A DNA stretch of 41,809 nucleotides from an uncultured Woeseiaceae bacterium. Lineage in GTDB: Bacteria > Pseudomonadota > Gammaproteobacteria > Steroidobacterales > Woeseiaceae. Where the stretch lies: the NCBI GenBank assembly GCA_947259285.1, contig CAMYMR010000012.1, positions 1 through 41,809 on the forward strand, given 5' to 3'. Each line of letters starts with the position of its first letter. Position 1 is the first letter of the stretch. The notes under the pieces were generated by a model. The model had not been told where the DNA came from. It was given only the letters and a program-made list of their open reading frames with translations, and searched no databases. Below, one piece after another: positions 17,584-26,271 of this stretch. The translations under genes were made by a program, and so were the position numbers.

Positions 17584-18519
17584 TCAACCGCGGGGATGAT
17601 GCTCGCCGTGCAGGTCTTTCAGCCGCTCGCGGGCGACATGCGTATATATCTGCGTTGTCGACAGATCGCTGTGGCCGAGCAGCAGCTGCACAACCCGCAG
17701 ATCCGCGCCTCGATTCAGGAGGTGGGTGGCGAACGCATGTCGCAGGCTATGGGGCGACATCTTCTGGCGGATACCGGCTTTCTCGGCATAGCGCTTGATG
17801 ATGTGCCAGAACGCCTGACGGGTCATACGATCGCCGCGCCGCGTCGGGAACAGGTAGTCAGTCTGGCGCTCCAGCAGGATTTCCATGCGTGGACCGTCCA
17901 GGAACTCCTGAAGCCATCGCTGCGCCTCGTCGCCCAGCGGTATAAGACGCTCACGATCGCCCTTGCCGACGATTCGCAGCACGCCCTGGTTGAAGTTGAT
18001 TTGCGACTGGCGGAGATTGATCAGTTCCGACACGCGCAGGCCGGTGGCATAGAGAAGCTCGAGCATGGCCCTGTCGCGATGGCCCAGCGGTTCGTCGGTA
18101 TTCGGCGCGTTGAGGAGCGCATCGACCTCGTCCTCCGACAGCGTTTTCGGCAACGAGCGACCAATACGAGGCATCTCGATATCGGCGGTGGGGTCCGAGG
18201 CACGCATTCCCTCGCGCATGATGTAGCGGAAAAAGCGGCGAAAGCTGGACAATTGACGCGCCGTAGAACGCGGTTTCGCGCCGCTTTCCACACGCTTGGC
18301 AATAAAATCGAGCAAGTCCGACTTGTCGGCCATTTCGATCGACTTGTCGATTTCCGACAGGCCGCGACCCAGCGTCATCAGGTCGGCCCTGTAGGCGCCC
18401 AAGGTATTCTTGGATAGACCACGCTCCATCCAGATAGCGTCAAGGAAACGGTCAACGAGCTCTTCCGAGCGTTGCACCACTTCCGTTCCCGTCGTGCTTG
18501 TCTTGTTGCTACTGCCCAT
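17584..18519 (-). CDS. xerD: Tyrosine recombinase XerD
   Basis: XerD with XerC resolves chromosome dimers at dif under FtsK control. The roughly 311-residue product has the SAM-like N-terminal core-binding domain (FLDAIWMERGLSKNTLGAYRADL) and the catalytic domain with ATGLRVSEL, VGKGDRERLIPLG, SPHSLRHAFATHLLNRGADL and LLGHSDLSTTQIYTH, giving the Arg-Lys-His-Arg-His-Tyr set. In-frame ATGs also lie at 18525 and 18576; 18519 has GGAT at a suitable distance, but the extreme N-terminus is not fixed by sequence. It is XerD rather than XerC by its dsbC neighbour and the similarity. Confidence 0.94.
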   Translation of the reverse strand: MGSSNKTSTTGTEVVQRSEELVDRFLDAIWMERGLSKNTLGAYRADLMTLGRGLSEIDKSIEMADKSDLLDFIAKRVESGAKPRSTARQLSSFRRFFRYIMREGMRASDPTADIEMPRIGRSLPKTLSEDEVDALLNAPNTDEPLGHRDRAMLELLYATGLRVSELINLRQSQINFNQGVLRIVGKGDRERLIPLGDEAQRWLQEFLDGPRMEILLERQTDYLFPTRRGDRMTRQAFWHIIKRYAEKAGIRQKMSPHSLRHAFATHLLNRGADLRVVQLLLGHSDLSTTQIYTHVARERLKDLHGEHHPRG

Positions 18520-18756
18520 AAACATCCAACTTGTTTGTCGCGCAATCCTTTGCTGCGAATCTATTGCTTGTCCCAACGGCGCCGGCAGACTGTTAGCATA
18601 CGCGGTTCCAGGTATCGGATCGTTGTATCAGTCGCGCCGAGCAGACCAAACGTAAGGTTCGCCAAGCGACGGATTTTTCAAGGATTCTGAGTATGCTGGC
18701 GTTAGGCCAAACTCGGCGTGATCGCTGTCACAGATTAATGAAGGCGTTAACATAAA

Positions 18757-19518
18757 GTGAACTGGGTCACAATTGGCCTGCAAATAATCTGGGGGCTCTT
18801 TGCCTGGCTATCGTTTGTCGTGGCCGTAATTTGTGCCTTGCTAATCGCAATTCTGGTCCCTGGCAAGGAACGACGACAACGACTGGCCGCGCTGGCCTGC
18901 AGAGTAGTATTCGTCTTGCCGCGCATCGAGGTTAGCGCCGTCGGTCTTGAGCGGTTGCCCGCGGAGAGCTGCGTCGTTGTCGCGAACCACGCCAGTTACA
19001 TTGATGGTGTACTGCTCAAAGGATACCTGCCTTCTCGCTTCAATTTTGTGATCAAAGGCGAAATGCGGAACATTCCCATTGCCCATTTTCTGCTGCGCCG
19101 CGCCGGCGCCAGGTTCGTCGCGCGAGATCAGCATGCCGCCAGCGCGCGTGACGCTCGACAAATCGTCAAGGCGGCGCAGGTAGGAGAGTCGCTCGCACTA
19201 TTCCCCGAAGGAACGTTTCGCGCGGAACCGGGCGTTGGCCGATTTCGACCCGGTGCGTTTGTCGCTGCCGTACGCGGCAATATGCCGGTCGTACCGGTTG
19301 CTATCAGCGGCACGCGTTACATGCTACCGGCGGGTCGTCTGCTACCACGGCGCATCGCGCTTCGATTCGAGGTTTTGCCGGCGATCAGGCCGAACGACCC
19401 GCACTTCAGTGACAGCCGGGCGCTCGCCGAAACGGCTAGACGGCGCATTCTGGAGGTACTTGATGAGCCGGCTCTTTCAGCCGGACCGGAGGACTCGGCA
19501 GGCGCGGCATCTAACTAA
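18757..19518 (+). CDS. 1-acyl-sn-glycerol-3-phosphate acyltransferase-like protein (PlsC family)
   Basis: PlsC-family enzymes add the second acyl chain during phospholipid synthesis at the inner membrane. The 253-residue product has an N-terminal hydrophobic segment (about 3-32, IGLQIIWGLFAWLSFVVAVI), the catalytic HX4D motif in NHASYIDG, FVIKGEMRNIP, the FPEGTFR motif, and PVVPVAISGTRYMLP. It starts at a GTG (18757) because no ATG precedes the N-terminal hydrophobic segment. It is divergent from xerD. The substrate could be another acyl acceptor, such as an ornithine lipid precursor. Confidence 0.88.
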   Translation: MNWVTIGLQIIWGLFAWLSFVVAVICALLIAILVPGKERRQRLAALACRVVFVLPRIEVSAVGLERLPAESCVVVANHASYIDGVLLKGYLPSRFNFVIKGEMRNIPIAHFLLRRAGARFVARDQHAASARDARQIVKAAQVGESLALFPEGTFRAEPGVGRFRPGAFVAAVRGNMPVVPVAISGTRYMLPAGRLLPRRIALRFEVLPAIRPNDPHFSDSRALAETARRRILEVLDEPALSAGPEDSAGAASN

Positions 19519-19602
19519 TCCATAGTATTGCGCGACAACAGATAATGCAGGAAAGTACTGTGCCGGATCGCGTTGCGGCGCCGGGTAGTTTGGAGAAGAG
19601 CC

Positions 19603-20784
19603 ATGAGCACTGACCCCGTTGTTATTGTTGCGGCCAAACGCACGCCTATCGGCGCGTTCCAGGGGGCGCTCGCCGGCGCGACGGCGCCTCAACTCGGTGC
19701 GGCAGCAATCCGCGCGGTAATCGACGATGCCGGAATCGAAGCACGGGATATCGACCAGGTACTGATGGGCTGTGTTCTGCCTGCCGGGCAGGGGCAGGCG
19801 CCCGCTCGGCAAGCGTCACTCGGCGCCGGAATTCCCGACGGAGTCCCCTGCACCACCGTCAACAAGATGTGCGGCTCCGGCATGGAAACGATTATCCTCG
19901 GCCACGACAGGATCGGGGCAGGCAGCGCCGCGATAGTGGTGGCCGGTGGCTTTGAATCAATGAGCAACGCGCCCTACCTGTTGCCGAAGGCTCGTGAGGG
20001 CTACCGAATGGGCCACCAGCAAACACTGGACCACATGTTCTACGACGGCCTGCAGGATCCGTATGAGAATCAGATGATGGGCCATTTTGCGCAGGTAACA
20101 GCGGATAAATACGAGTTTACGCGCGAGCAAATGGACGCGTTTGCAATCGAATCGGTCAATCGCGCGCAGCGCGCCGTCGCTGACGGCACGTTCACCGAAC
20201 AAATCGCGCCGGTAACGATCAGCGGGCGTCGAGGCGACGTCACGGTCGCAAGCGACGAAACGCCCGGCAAAGTCAGCGTCGAAAAGATCCCGACGTTAAG
20301 ACCCGCATTCCGGAAGGACGGTACGGTGACGGCGGCCACGTCGTCATCGATATCCGACGGCGCCGCCGCGATCATTCTTATGCGAGCGTCGGAGGCGAAG
20401 AAACGCGGCTTGGCGCCGCTGGCCAGGATTGTCGCCCACTCCGCATTCGCGCACGAACCGGCCTGGTTTACGACGGCCCCGGTGTTCGCTCTGAAGAACC
20501 TTCAGGATCGCTTGAACTGGACTCCGGACGACGTCGACCTTTACGAAGTTAACGAAGCATTCGCCGTGGTCACGATGGCAGCGATGCAGGATGTCGGCAT
20601 CGAACACACGAAGGTCAATGTGAATGGCGGCGCCTGCGCACTGGGTCACCCGATTGGCGCCACCGGTTGCCGTATCACGGTGACCTTGCTGCATGCCCTC
20701 CGCGACCGCGGGCTGAAACGCGGCATCGCAACACAATGCATCGGCGGTGGCGAGGCAACCGCTATCGCTCTGGAGATCGAATAA
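19603..20784 (+). CDS. Acetyl-CoA C-acetyltransferase (thiolase)
   Basis: Thiolases condense or cleave acyl-CoA in beta-oxidation, ketone-body or PHB metabolism. The 393-residue product shows the nucleophile in NKMCGSGMET, the NEAF motif in YEVNEAFAVV, GGACALGHPIGATGCRI with the catalytic histidine, and the terminal CIGGGEATAIALE with the second cysteine. The ATG at 19603 has a clear GGAG site; the longer reading adds an arginine-rich start without match. An SDR of the 3-hydroxyacyl-CoA dehydrogenase type follows after 10 bases, which suggests a two-gene branched-chain or short-chain acyl-CoA module of the human ACAT1/HSD17B10 kind. Confidence 0.94.
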   Translation: MSTDPVVIVAAKRTPIGAFQGALAGATAPQLGAAAIRAVIDDAGIEARDIDQVLMGCVLPAGQGQAPARQASLGAGIPDGVPCTTVNKMCGSGMETIILGHDRIGAGSAAIVVAGGFESMSNAPYLLPKAREGYRMGHQQTLDHMFYDGLQDPYENQMMGHFAQVTADKYEFTREQMDAFAIESVNRAQRAVADGTFTEQIAPVTISGRRGDVTVASDETPGKVSVEKIPTLRPAFRKDGTVTAATSSSISDGAAAIILMRASEAKKRGLAPLARIVAHSAFAHEPAWFTTAPVFALKNLQDRLNWTPDDVDLYEVNEAFAVVTMAAMQDVGIEHTKVNVNGGACALGHPIGATGCRITVTLLHALRDRGLKRGIATQCIGGGEATAIALEIE

Positions 20785-20794
20785 GGGGAGTTCA

Positions 20795-21562
20795 GTGCAT
20801 CTATCGAACGCCAAAGCCGTCATCACTGGCGGCGCGTCGGGATTGGGTTTTGCGACGGCCGAGCGCGTTATCGCCGCCGGTGGCCACGCCGTAATCCTGG
20901 ACATTAACGATGAGCAGGGTAAAGCGGCGGCCGCAAAGCTGGGCGCAAACGCCCGCTACCTTACAACGGATGTTTCCGACGAAATGTCCGTGAAAGCGGC
21001 GGTCAAGGAAGCTGATGACTTCATGGATGGCATCACGCTTGCGGTAAACTGCGCCGGGATCGCAACCGCCGGCCGCACGCTTGGCCGCGAGGGTCCCTGG
21101 CCCACGGAAAATTTCAATCGCGTAATCCAGGTTAATCTCATCGGGACCTATAACGTAACCAAAGAGAGTGCGGCAGTTATGCAGCTCAACGATCCGAACG
21201 AGAATGGGGAGCGCGGTGTCGTCGTCAGTACCGCATCGATCGCTGCGTTCGAGGGCCAGATCGGCCAGGCCGCCTATTCGGCCTCCAAAGGTGGCGTGGT
21301 CGGCATGATGCTACCCCTGGCCAGGGAATTCGCGCAGTTTGGCATTCGCGTCAACACGATCGCGCCGGGCATATTCATGACACCGATGATGGCCGGTATG
21401 CCCGAGGAAGTTCAGGAGTCGCTCGGCAAGCAGGTGCCGTTTCCGCCGCGCCTTGGCCATCCCGAGGAGTATGCGGACGCGGTGGCATTTATTTACGGCA
21501 ATGCGATGGTCAACGGAGAGACGATCCGCGTCGACGGCGCGATCCGCATGCAGCCGAAATAG
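20795..21562 (+). CDS. SDR, 3-hydroxyacyl-CoA dehydrogenase type 2-like
   Basis: The 255-residue short-chain dehydrogenase has the NAD motif [14 protein letters not shown], the catalytic serine in [11 protein letters not shown], the YSASK active site (AYSASKGG) and PGIFMTPMM. The pattern resembles HSD17B10-type 3-hydroxyacyl-CoA dehydrogenases, which fits the adjacent thiolase. The start is a GTG at 20795 with a strong AAGGGGAG site; the ORF would otherwise run back into the thiolase stop. Beta-keto product would pass to the thiolase. Exact chain-length specificity is not visible. Confidence 0.9.
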   Translation: MHLSNAKAVITGGASGLGFATAERVIAAGGHAVILDINDEQGKAAAAKLGANARYLTTDVSDEMSVKAAVKEADDFMDGITLAVNCAGIATAGRTLGREGPWPTENFNRVIQVNLIGTYNVTKESAAVMQLNDPNENGERGVVVSTASIAAFEGQIGQAAYSASKGGVVGMMLPLAREFAQFGIRVNTIAPGIFMTPMMAGMPEEVQESLGKQVPFPPRLGHPEEYADAVAFIYGNAMVNGETIRVDGAIRMQPK

Positions 21563-21887
21563 TCGGCCACCACCCCCTTCCCTTCCACCTTTTCGGAGGC
21601 GGGGGCCCCGGTTTGGGTGTTCCTCTCGCTTAACCTCGCTCGGCGTCCTGCCTCGCTCGCATCGGGCTCCGCTTGCTTTGGCGTCCATGCGTCGCTGCGC
21701 TTCGCACGACGCTCGAGGAACACCCAAACCGGGGCCCTCTCACAGCCGATCCCGCCCACACGGCGTGATTGAATGGCGGCGAGCGTGGGGATGTCTCACA
21801 AAGCGAGTTTGCGAAGCACTGTCCGAGCGACTGAGAGATCGCCACGATCGCCGCTGATGTCTGGGTGGGTGTCGCGGTCGGCAGACG
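21563..21887. other. 325-base gap between convergent genes holding repeat copy B
   Basis: No credible gene is visible. The gap lies between the convergent 3' ends of the SDR and etfQO genes. It holds the 135-bp structured repeat copy B (21603-21737) and, to its right, about 150 bases in which I see nothing further of note. Confidence 0.7.
21603..21737. repeat. Structured dispersed repeat, copy B (135 bp)
   Basis: The ends form a perfect 23-bp inverted repeat (21603-21625 against 21715-21737), beginning GGGCCCCGGTTTGGG and ending CCCAAACCGGGGCCC. Inside it aligns with the reverse complement of copy A (8077-8190). An inner hairpin is possible at 21689-21712 (GCGTCG/CGACGC). The two copies share the inner sequence but differ at the arm positions in a way that keeps both arms paired: GGGGAGTTCC in A, GGGTGTTCC in B. 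Both copies lie between convergent genes. Confidence 0.82.
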
Positions 21888-23537
21888 CTACATATTCGCG
21901 TAGTTGGGTCCGCCGCCGCCTTCCGGCACATCCCAGACGATATTCTGGCTCGGATCCTTGATATCGCAGGTTTTGCAATGCACACAATTCTGCGCGTTGA
22001 TCTGAAAACGCGGCGCGCCGTCCTCTTCCACGATTTCATAAACGCCGGCTGGACAATAGCGCTGCGCGGGTTCGTCGTAATAGGGCAAATTGAAAGCGAC
22101 CGGTAGTGAGTCATCTTTGAGCTTCAGGTGCGACGGCTGGTCTTCTTCATGATTGGTGCTCGAGAGGAACACGGAGGACAGCTTGTCGAACGTAATGACG
22201 CCGTCCGGTTTCGGGTAATCAATCGGCTTCGCGTCAGCGGCCTTGTCCAGGGACTCATGATCCGGATCTTTGTTGCGCCAGGTAAATGGCAACTTGCCAA
22301 AGAAGATGTTCTGGTCGATAAACGCGAATGCTGCCCCCCAGAACATGCCGAGCTTGTGCAGACCCGGACCGAAGTTTCGGCCACGGTGCAGTTCCTTGTA
22401 TACCCAGGAGTTCGTCACGCTGACCTCGAAATCGGCGAGCTCCGATTGGCCGGCATCACCTGCGGCCAGCGCCTTCTGAATACTTTCCGCCGCCAGCATC
22501 CCGGTCTTGATCGCCGTATGTGCTCCCTTGATCTTCACGCCGTTGAGAAATCCCGCACCGCATCCAACCAGCATGCCACCCGGAAATGCGAGTTTTGGCA
22601 ACGACTGCAGCCCGCCCTTGTTGACAGCGCGCGCACCGTAAGCCACGCGTTTGCCACCGTCGAGATACATGCGGATCTTCGGATGCAGCTTCCAGCGCTG
22701 AAATTCATCGAACGTCGAAAGATGCGGGTTGCGGTAGTTAAGCGCGATGATCAGACCCAGATAGACCTTGTTATTGGCGGCGTGGTAGAGGAAACCGCCG
22801 CCCTCGGTACGGTTGTCGAGCGGCCAGCCCGTCGTATGCACGACGAGACCCTCTTGATGTTTGGCGGGATCTATTTCCCACACTTCCTTGATGCCGATGC
22901 CGTAATGCTGCGGATCTGAATTTTCGCGGAGTCCGAATCGCTCGATGACCTGTTCGCTGAGACTGCCGCGCACACCTTCGGCAAAGATCGTGTACTTCCC
23001 GGTCAGCTCGTAGCCGGGCTGGTAGGAACTCTTTTTCTGCCCGTCCTTGCCAATGCCCATATCGCTGGTCGCGACACCTGTTACCCTGCCATCGCCGTCA
23101 TAAAGTATTTCCGAAGCTGCGAAGCCCGGAAATATGTTGGCGCCCATCGCCTCAGCCTGCTCGCCCAACCACTGGCAAAGCTGACCAAGGCTTATAATGT
23201 AATTGCCTTCGTTGTGCATGGGCCTCGGCAAGAACAGGCCCGGTACACGCACCGCGCCGGTGTCGCTCGTGAGGTAGTGCACTAGATCGCCCGACACGGC
23301 CGTTTTGACCGGCGCACCATTTTGCTTCCAGTCGGGCAAGAGTTCGTCGAGCCCCGACGGTTCGAATACGTTACCCGACAAGATATGCGCTCCAATCTCG
23401 GATCCTTTCTCGACGACCACAACGGAAAGGCTGTCGTCGAGCTGCAAGAGGCGGCATGCCGCGGCGAGGCCCGCCGGACCACCACCAACGATTACGACGT
23501 CGAATTCCATCGATTCGCGTTCATTCGGTTCCGACAT
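21888..23537 (-). CDS. Electron-transfer flavoprotein:ubiquinone oxidoreductase
   Basis: ETF-QO is a monotopic inner-membrane protein that passes electrons from acyl-CoA and amino-acid dehydrogenases, via ETF, to ubiquinone. The 549-residue product has an N-terminal FAD motif VIVGGGPAGLAAACRL, the membrane-associated quinone-binding middle (FLNGVKIKGAHTAIKTGMLA), and a C-terminal 4Fe-4S domain with CPAGVYEI and CVHCKTCDIKDPSQNI. The start at 23537 has an AGGAG site. It is divergent from zapE. ETF subunits themselves are not in the window. It links the thiolase, SDR and acyl-CoA synthetase genes of the window to the respiratory chain. Confidence 0.97.
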   Translation of the reverse strand: MSEPNERESMEFDVVIVGGGPAGLAAACRLLQLDDSLSVVVVEKGSEIGAHILSGNVFEPSGLDELLPDWKQNGAPVKTAVSGDLVHYLTSDTGAVRVPGLFLPRPMHNEGNYIISLGQLCQWLGEQAEAMGANIFPGFAASEILYDGDGRVTGVATSDMGIGKDGQKKSSYQPGYELTGKYTIFAEGVRGSLSEQVIERFGLRENSDPQHYGIGIKEVWEIDPAKHQEGLVVHTTGWPLDNRTEGGGFLYHAANNKVYLGLIIALNYRNPHLSTFDEFQRWKLHPKIRMYLDGGKRVAYGARAVNKGGLQSLPKLAFPGGMLVGCGAGFLNGVKIKGAHTAIKTGMLAAESIQKALAAGDAGQSELADFEVSVTNSWVYKELHRGRNFGPGLHKLGMFWGAAFAFIDQNIFFGKLPFTWRNKDPDHESLDKAADAKPIDYPKPDGVITFDKLSSVFLSSTNHEEDQPSHLKLKDDSLPVAFNLPYYDEPAQRYCPAGVYEIVEEDGAPRFQINAQNCVHCKTCDIKDPSQNIVWDVPEGGGGPNYANM

Positions 23538-23657
23538 TGTTCAAAGTGCTCCTGTTCGTGTTGTCGCGTATCTTATCAGTCTCTATGCTGGACTTAATAA
23601 CACCGAGCTGATCTTGCCGAGCCGCGCCGTCGACGCAAATACAGGATTGAAGGTAGT

Positions 23658-24752
23658 TTGAATATACGCGAAGCCTACAATGACAGCCTGCGCCGTCAGG
23701 GCCACGCTGAAGACGCAGCACAGCTGGAAATCATTGGCAAGCTTGAGGATCTGCAGAACCGCCTCGCCGCGCGCCGTCCAGCGTCAGGTGGCCTTGCCGG
23801 CTTATTCAAGAAACGGCTGGAGAAGCAGAAGACGAGCGTCCGCGGCCTGTATCTTTGGGGAGGGGTCGGGCGAGGGAAGACGTTTCTCATGGACCTGTTC
23901 TTCGAGACCCTGCCAATCAAAGCCAAGAAGCGCATCCATTTTCATCGCATGATGCGGGAAGTCCACAACGCCAGAAAAGCACTCGGCAATGTGTCGGACC
24001 CTTTGGATAAAGTAGCCGCCAATATCGCACGAAAAACGCGTGTACTGTGTTTCGATGAGTTTTTTGTCAGCGACATTGGCGATGCAATGATACTCGGACG
24101 CCTGCTCGACGGACTGTTCAGCCGCGGCGTCACACTTGTAGCGACCTCCAACTCGAAGCCGGATGATCTGTACAAGGACGGCCTGCAGCGGCGGCGCTTC
24201 TTGCCGGCTATCGATGCGCTGAATCGACAGACGGAGGTCCTGCAACTGGAGGGTGGCGTCGACTACCGGCTGAGATTGCTTGAGAAAGCAGGAACGTATT
24301 TGTGCCCGGATGATGAAGCCGCAGCGAATAAACTCGCGTTCTTTTTCGACGAGTCCGCGTCCAGCGAGATTCGCCGCGATCCGCGTCTTGACGTCAACGG
24401 CCGTGAGATTCCTGCGCGTAAATGCGCGAAGGGCATCGCCTGGTTCAAATTCGAGCAGATCTGTGACGGTCCCCGGAGCCAGGCGGACTACATCGAGATT
24501 GCTCGCTGGTACCCGACCGTCATTATCTCCGGCGTGCCGGTGCTGGACGCCACGCTCGAGAACCAGGCGCGACGGTTCATTGCGCTGGTCGACGAATTCT
24601 ATGACCGGCGGGTAAAGCTGATTCTCTCGGCCGAGGCCGAAGTTGGCGCACTGTACCGTGGAGATCGGCTGGCCTTCGAATTCGATCGGACCGTCAGTCG
24701 CCTGATCGAAATGCAATCGACCGAGTACCTCGCCCTGCCCCATCTCGCGTGA
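23658..24752 (+). CDS. zapE: Cell division ATPase ZapE (AFG1 family)
   Basis: ZapE is an AAA-type ATPase that acts on the Z ring in E. coli and relates to mitochondrial AFG1. The 364-residue product has Walker A GGVGRGKT, the HFHRMMREVH motif, Walker B VLCFDEFFVSD, the sensor region VATSNSKPDDLYKDGLQRRRFLP, and AEVGALYRG near the end. The start is a TTG at 23658 with an AAGGTAG ribosome-binding site; no ATG lies before the conserved region. A MarR gene follows after 13 bases and is likely co-transcribed. Confidence 0.94.
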   Translation: MNIREAYNDSLRRQGHAEDAAQLEIIGKLEDLQNRLAARRPASGGLAGLFKKRLEKQKTSVRGLYLWGGVGRGKTFLMDLFFETLPIKAKKRIHFHRMMREVHNARKALGNVSDPLDKVAANIARKTRVLCFDEFFVSDIGDAMILGRLLDGLFSRGVTLVATSNSKPDDLYKDGLQRRRFLPAIDALNRQTEVLQLEGGVDYRLRLLEKAGTYLCPDDEAAANKLAFFFDESASSEIRRDPRLDVNGREIPARKCAKGIAWFKFEQICDGPRSQADYIEIARWYPTVIISGVPVLDATLENQARRFIALVDEFYDRRVKLILSAEAEVGALYRGDRLAFEFDRTVSRLIEMQSTEYLALPHLA

Positions 24753-24765
24753 TAAATTGGTGTAA

Positions 24766-25215
24766 ATGAGTGACGAACTGATACTCGAGGAATTCCTGCC
24801 GTACCGGCTTGCCGTGCTTTCGCACACCGTCAGCACGACCATCGCGCAGGTCTACGAGGAGCGCTTCAGCCTGTCGATCCCGGAATGGCGAGTCATTGCG
24901 ATTCTCGGTCGTTACCCGGGGTTGTCGGCTGTGGAAGTCGCTGAACGTACCGTCATGGACAAGGTCGCGGTCAGCCGCGCCGTCTCCAAGCTTCTCAAGA
25001 ACGGACGTATCGACCGTCAGTTTGCAGATGCCGATCGACGGCGCTCAATCCTCAATCTATCTCAAGAGGGGCGCCGGGTGCACAATGAAATTGCGCCGCT
25101 TGCCCTTCAGTTCGAGCGCGAGCTACTTGAGGGGCTTAGCGCCGATGACCTGGCGAAGCTCGATTTCATCATGGAGCACCTTTTGCAACGCGCACGCGTA
25201 CTCGGCAAGGATTGA
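24766..25215 (+). CDS. MarR-family transcriptional regulator
   Basis: The 149-residue protein has the MarR winged helix: SIPEWRVIAILGRYPGLSAVEVAERTVMDKVAVSRAVSKLLKNGRIDR with the recognition helix, and the wing with DADRRRSILNLSQEGRR. These dimeric repressors usually respond to small aromatic ligands. It starts 13 bases after zapE. Its stop abuts the stop of the convergent tryptophan dioxygenase gene (stops at 25213-25215 and 25216-25218), so control of that gene is possible, but no operator was identified. Confidence 0.9.
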   Translation: MSDELILEEFLPYRLAVLSHTVSTTIAQVYEERFSLSIPEWRVIAILGRYPGLSAVEVAERTVMDKVAVSRAVSKLLKNGRIDRQFADADRRRSILNLSQEGRRVHNEIAPLALQFERELLEGLSADDLAKLDFIMEHLLQRARVLGKD

Positions 25216-26070
25216 TCAAGCGTCGCCGTTGTCACCGATTTCGGTGCGAACGCTCAACAATTCCGGAAAGAACTCGGTATCCAGCGCCTTCTTCAGGAAT
25301 GGCACGCCGGACGACCCGCCGGAACCACGCTGATACCCGATAATCCTCTCGACGGTCTTCATGTGACGGAAGCGCCAGAACTGGAAGTTGTTGCCGATAT
25401 CAACGAGCGTTTCACAGGCTTCATAACGATCCCAATGCCTGACACGATCATGGTAGATCGTGCCCAGGGTCGCGATGACCTCTGGATCCTCATCCCTGAC
25501 CTCGCTGAAATCGCGATCGATCACGCCCTTCGGTATCGCCATACCCCGGCGCGCAAGATAGATCAGGAATTCATCGTACAGACTCGGTGACTCCAGCGCA
25601 GTCAGCAATCGCGCCCGCCACTCTGGCTGGTGCTGATGCACGCTCAATGTGGAGCGGTTCTTGTTACCCAGCAGGAATTCAAGAATCCGGTATTGAGCAG
25701 ACTGGAACCCCGACGCCTTGCCGAACACGTGCCGGAACTCGGCATATTCGCTGGGTGTCAGCGTCTCCAATACCGTCCACTGGTCATTCAGCTGATTCTG
25801 GATATGCCGGACTCGAGCGAGATTCTTGACGGCTGGGGCGAGCAGGTCTTGCTGGATGTTTCTGATCGCGCCCCTGATTTCATGGATGGCGAGCTTCATC
25901 CAAAGCTCCGCAACCTGGTGTTGAACGATGAATAGCATTTCGTCGTGGTGCGGCGGCTCGCTCAGTGGGTGCTGGGCGGAGAGCAGCTTATCCAGCTGCA
26001 AGTAGCCCCCATAATCATCGTCGCGCGACAAATCCGTAAAAATCGATTGCTCAACTTCGCGTTTGTTCAT
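25216..26070 (-). CDS. kynA: Tryptophan 2,3-dioxygenase
   Basis: This heme enzyme opens the indole ring of tryptophan to N-formylkynurenine, the first step of the kynurenine route. The 284-residue product has HHDEMLFIVQHQVAELWMKL, SGFQSAQYRILEFLLGNKN, DRVRHWDRYEACE and WRFRHMKTVERIIG, where the histidine of RHM is the proximal heme ligand of the family. The start at 26070 (MNKREVEQ) is preferred over an upstream in-frame ATG at 26103. Other kynurenine pathway genes are absent from the window. It is convergent with a MarR regulator. Confidence 0.95.
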   Translation of the reverse strand: MNKREVEQSIFTDLSRDDDYGGYLQLDKLLSAQHPLSEPPHHDEMLFIVQHQVAELWMKLAIHEIRGAIRNIQQDLLAPAVKNLARVRHIQNQLNDQWTVLETLTPSEYAEFRHVFGKASGFQSAQYRILEFLLGNKNRSTLSVHQHQPEWRARLLTALESPSLYDEFLIYLARRGMAIPKGVIDRDFSEVRDEDPEVIATLGTIYHDRVRHWDRYEACETLVDIGNNFQFWRFRHMKTVERIIGYQRGSGGSSGVPFLKKALDTEFFPELLSVRTEIGDNGDA

Positions 26071-26143
26071 CGGGGTGTTCCTGCGCGTGTCACAGATATG
26101 CATTGTAGGCTATTTGCAGCGCGTTCCGATGCCTTGAAGAAAT

Positions 26144-26170
26144 TTGTTGCTGAAGTAATTACTGTATAAT
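26144..26170 (+). promoter_or_regulatory. Sigma-70 promoter for the NAD-glutamate dehydrogenase gene
   Basis: A perfect TATAAT lies at 26165-26170, with a TTGTTG at 26144-26149 (15-base spacer) as the best -35, which is weak. It is about 100 bases before the GTG start of the dehydrogenase and in the gap to the divergent kynA. A perfect -10 in a GC-rich genome is rare. Confidence 0.55.
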
Positions 26171-26215
26171 GCGACGCGTTTCCCAGAGGCCAAGAAGAAG
26201 TACCTGCGGTACGCA

Positions 26216-26255
26216 GAATTGCCACAAACCTGTCAACCTTTCGGGCCGGCAATTC
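26216..26255 (+). promoter_or_regulatory. Leader hairpin in the glutamate dehydrogenase 5' UTR
   Basis: GAATTGCC (26216-26223) and GGCAATTC (26248-26255) are exact reverse complements 24 bases apart, in the roughly 95-base leader after the TATAAT. A second palindromic stretch, GTACCTGCGGTAC, lies just before it. The leader could be regulatory, but no known riboswitch pattern was recognised. Confidence 0.35.
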
Positions 26256-26271
26256 GGTCGGAGCAAATACA

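Noticed and set aside
23802-24842. 346-residue minus-strand frame opposite zapE
   Set aside because: It is a shadow of the confident zapE gene on the other strand.
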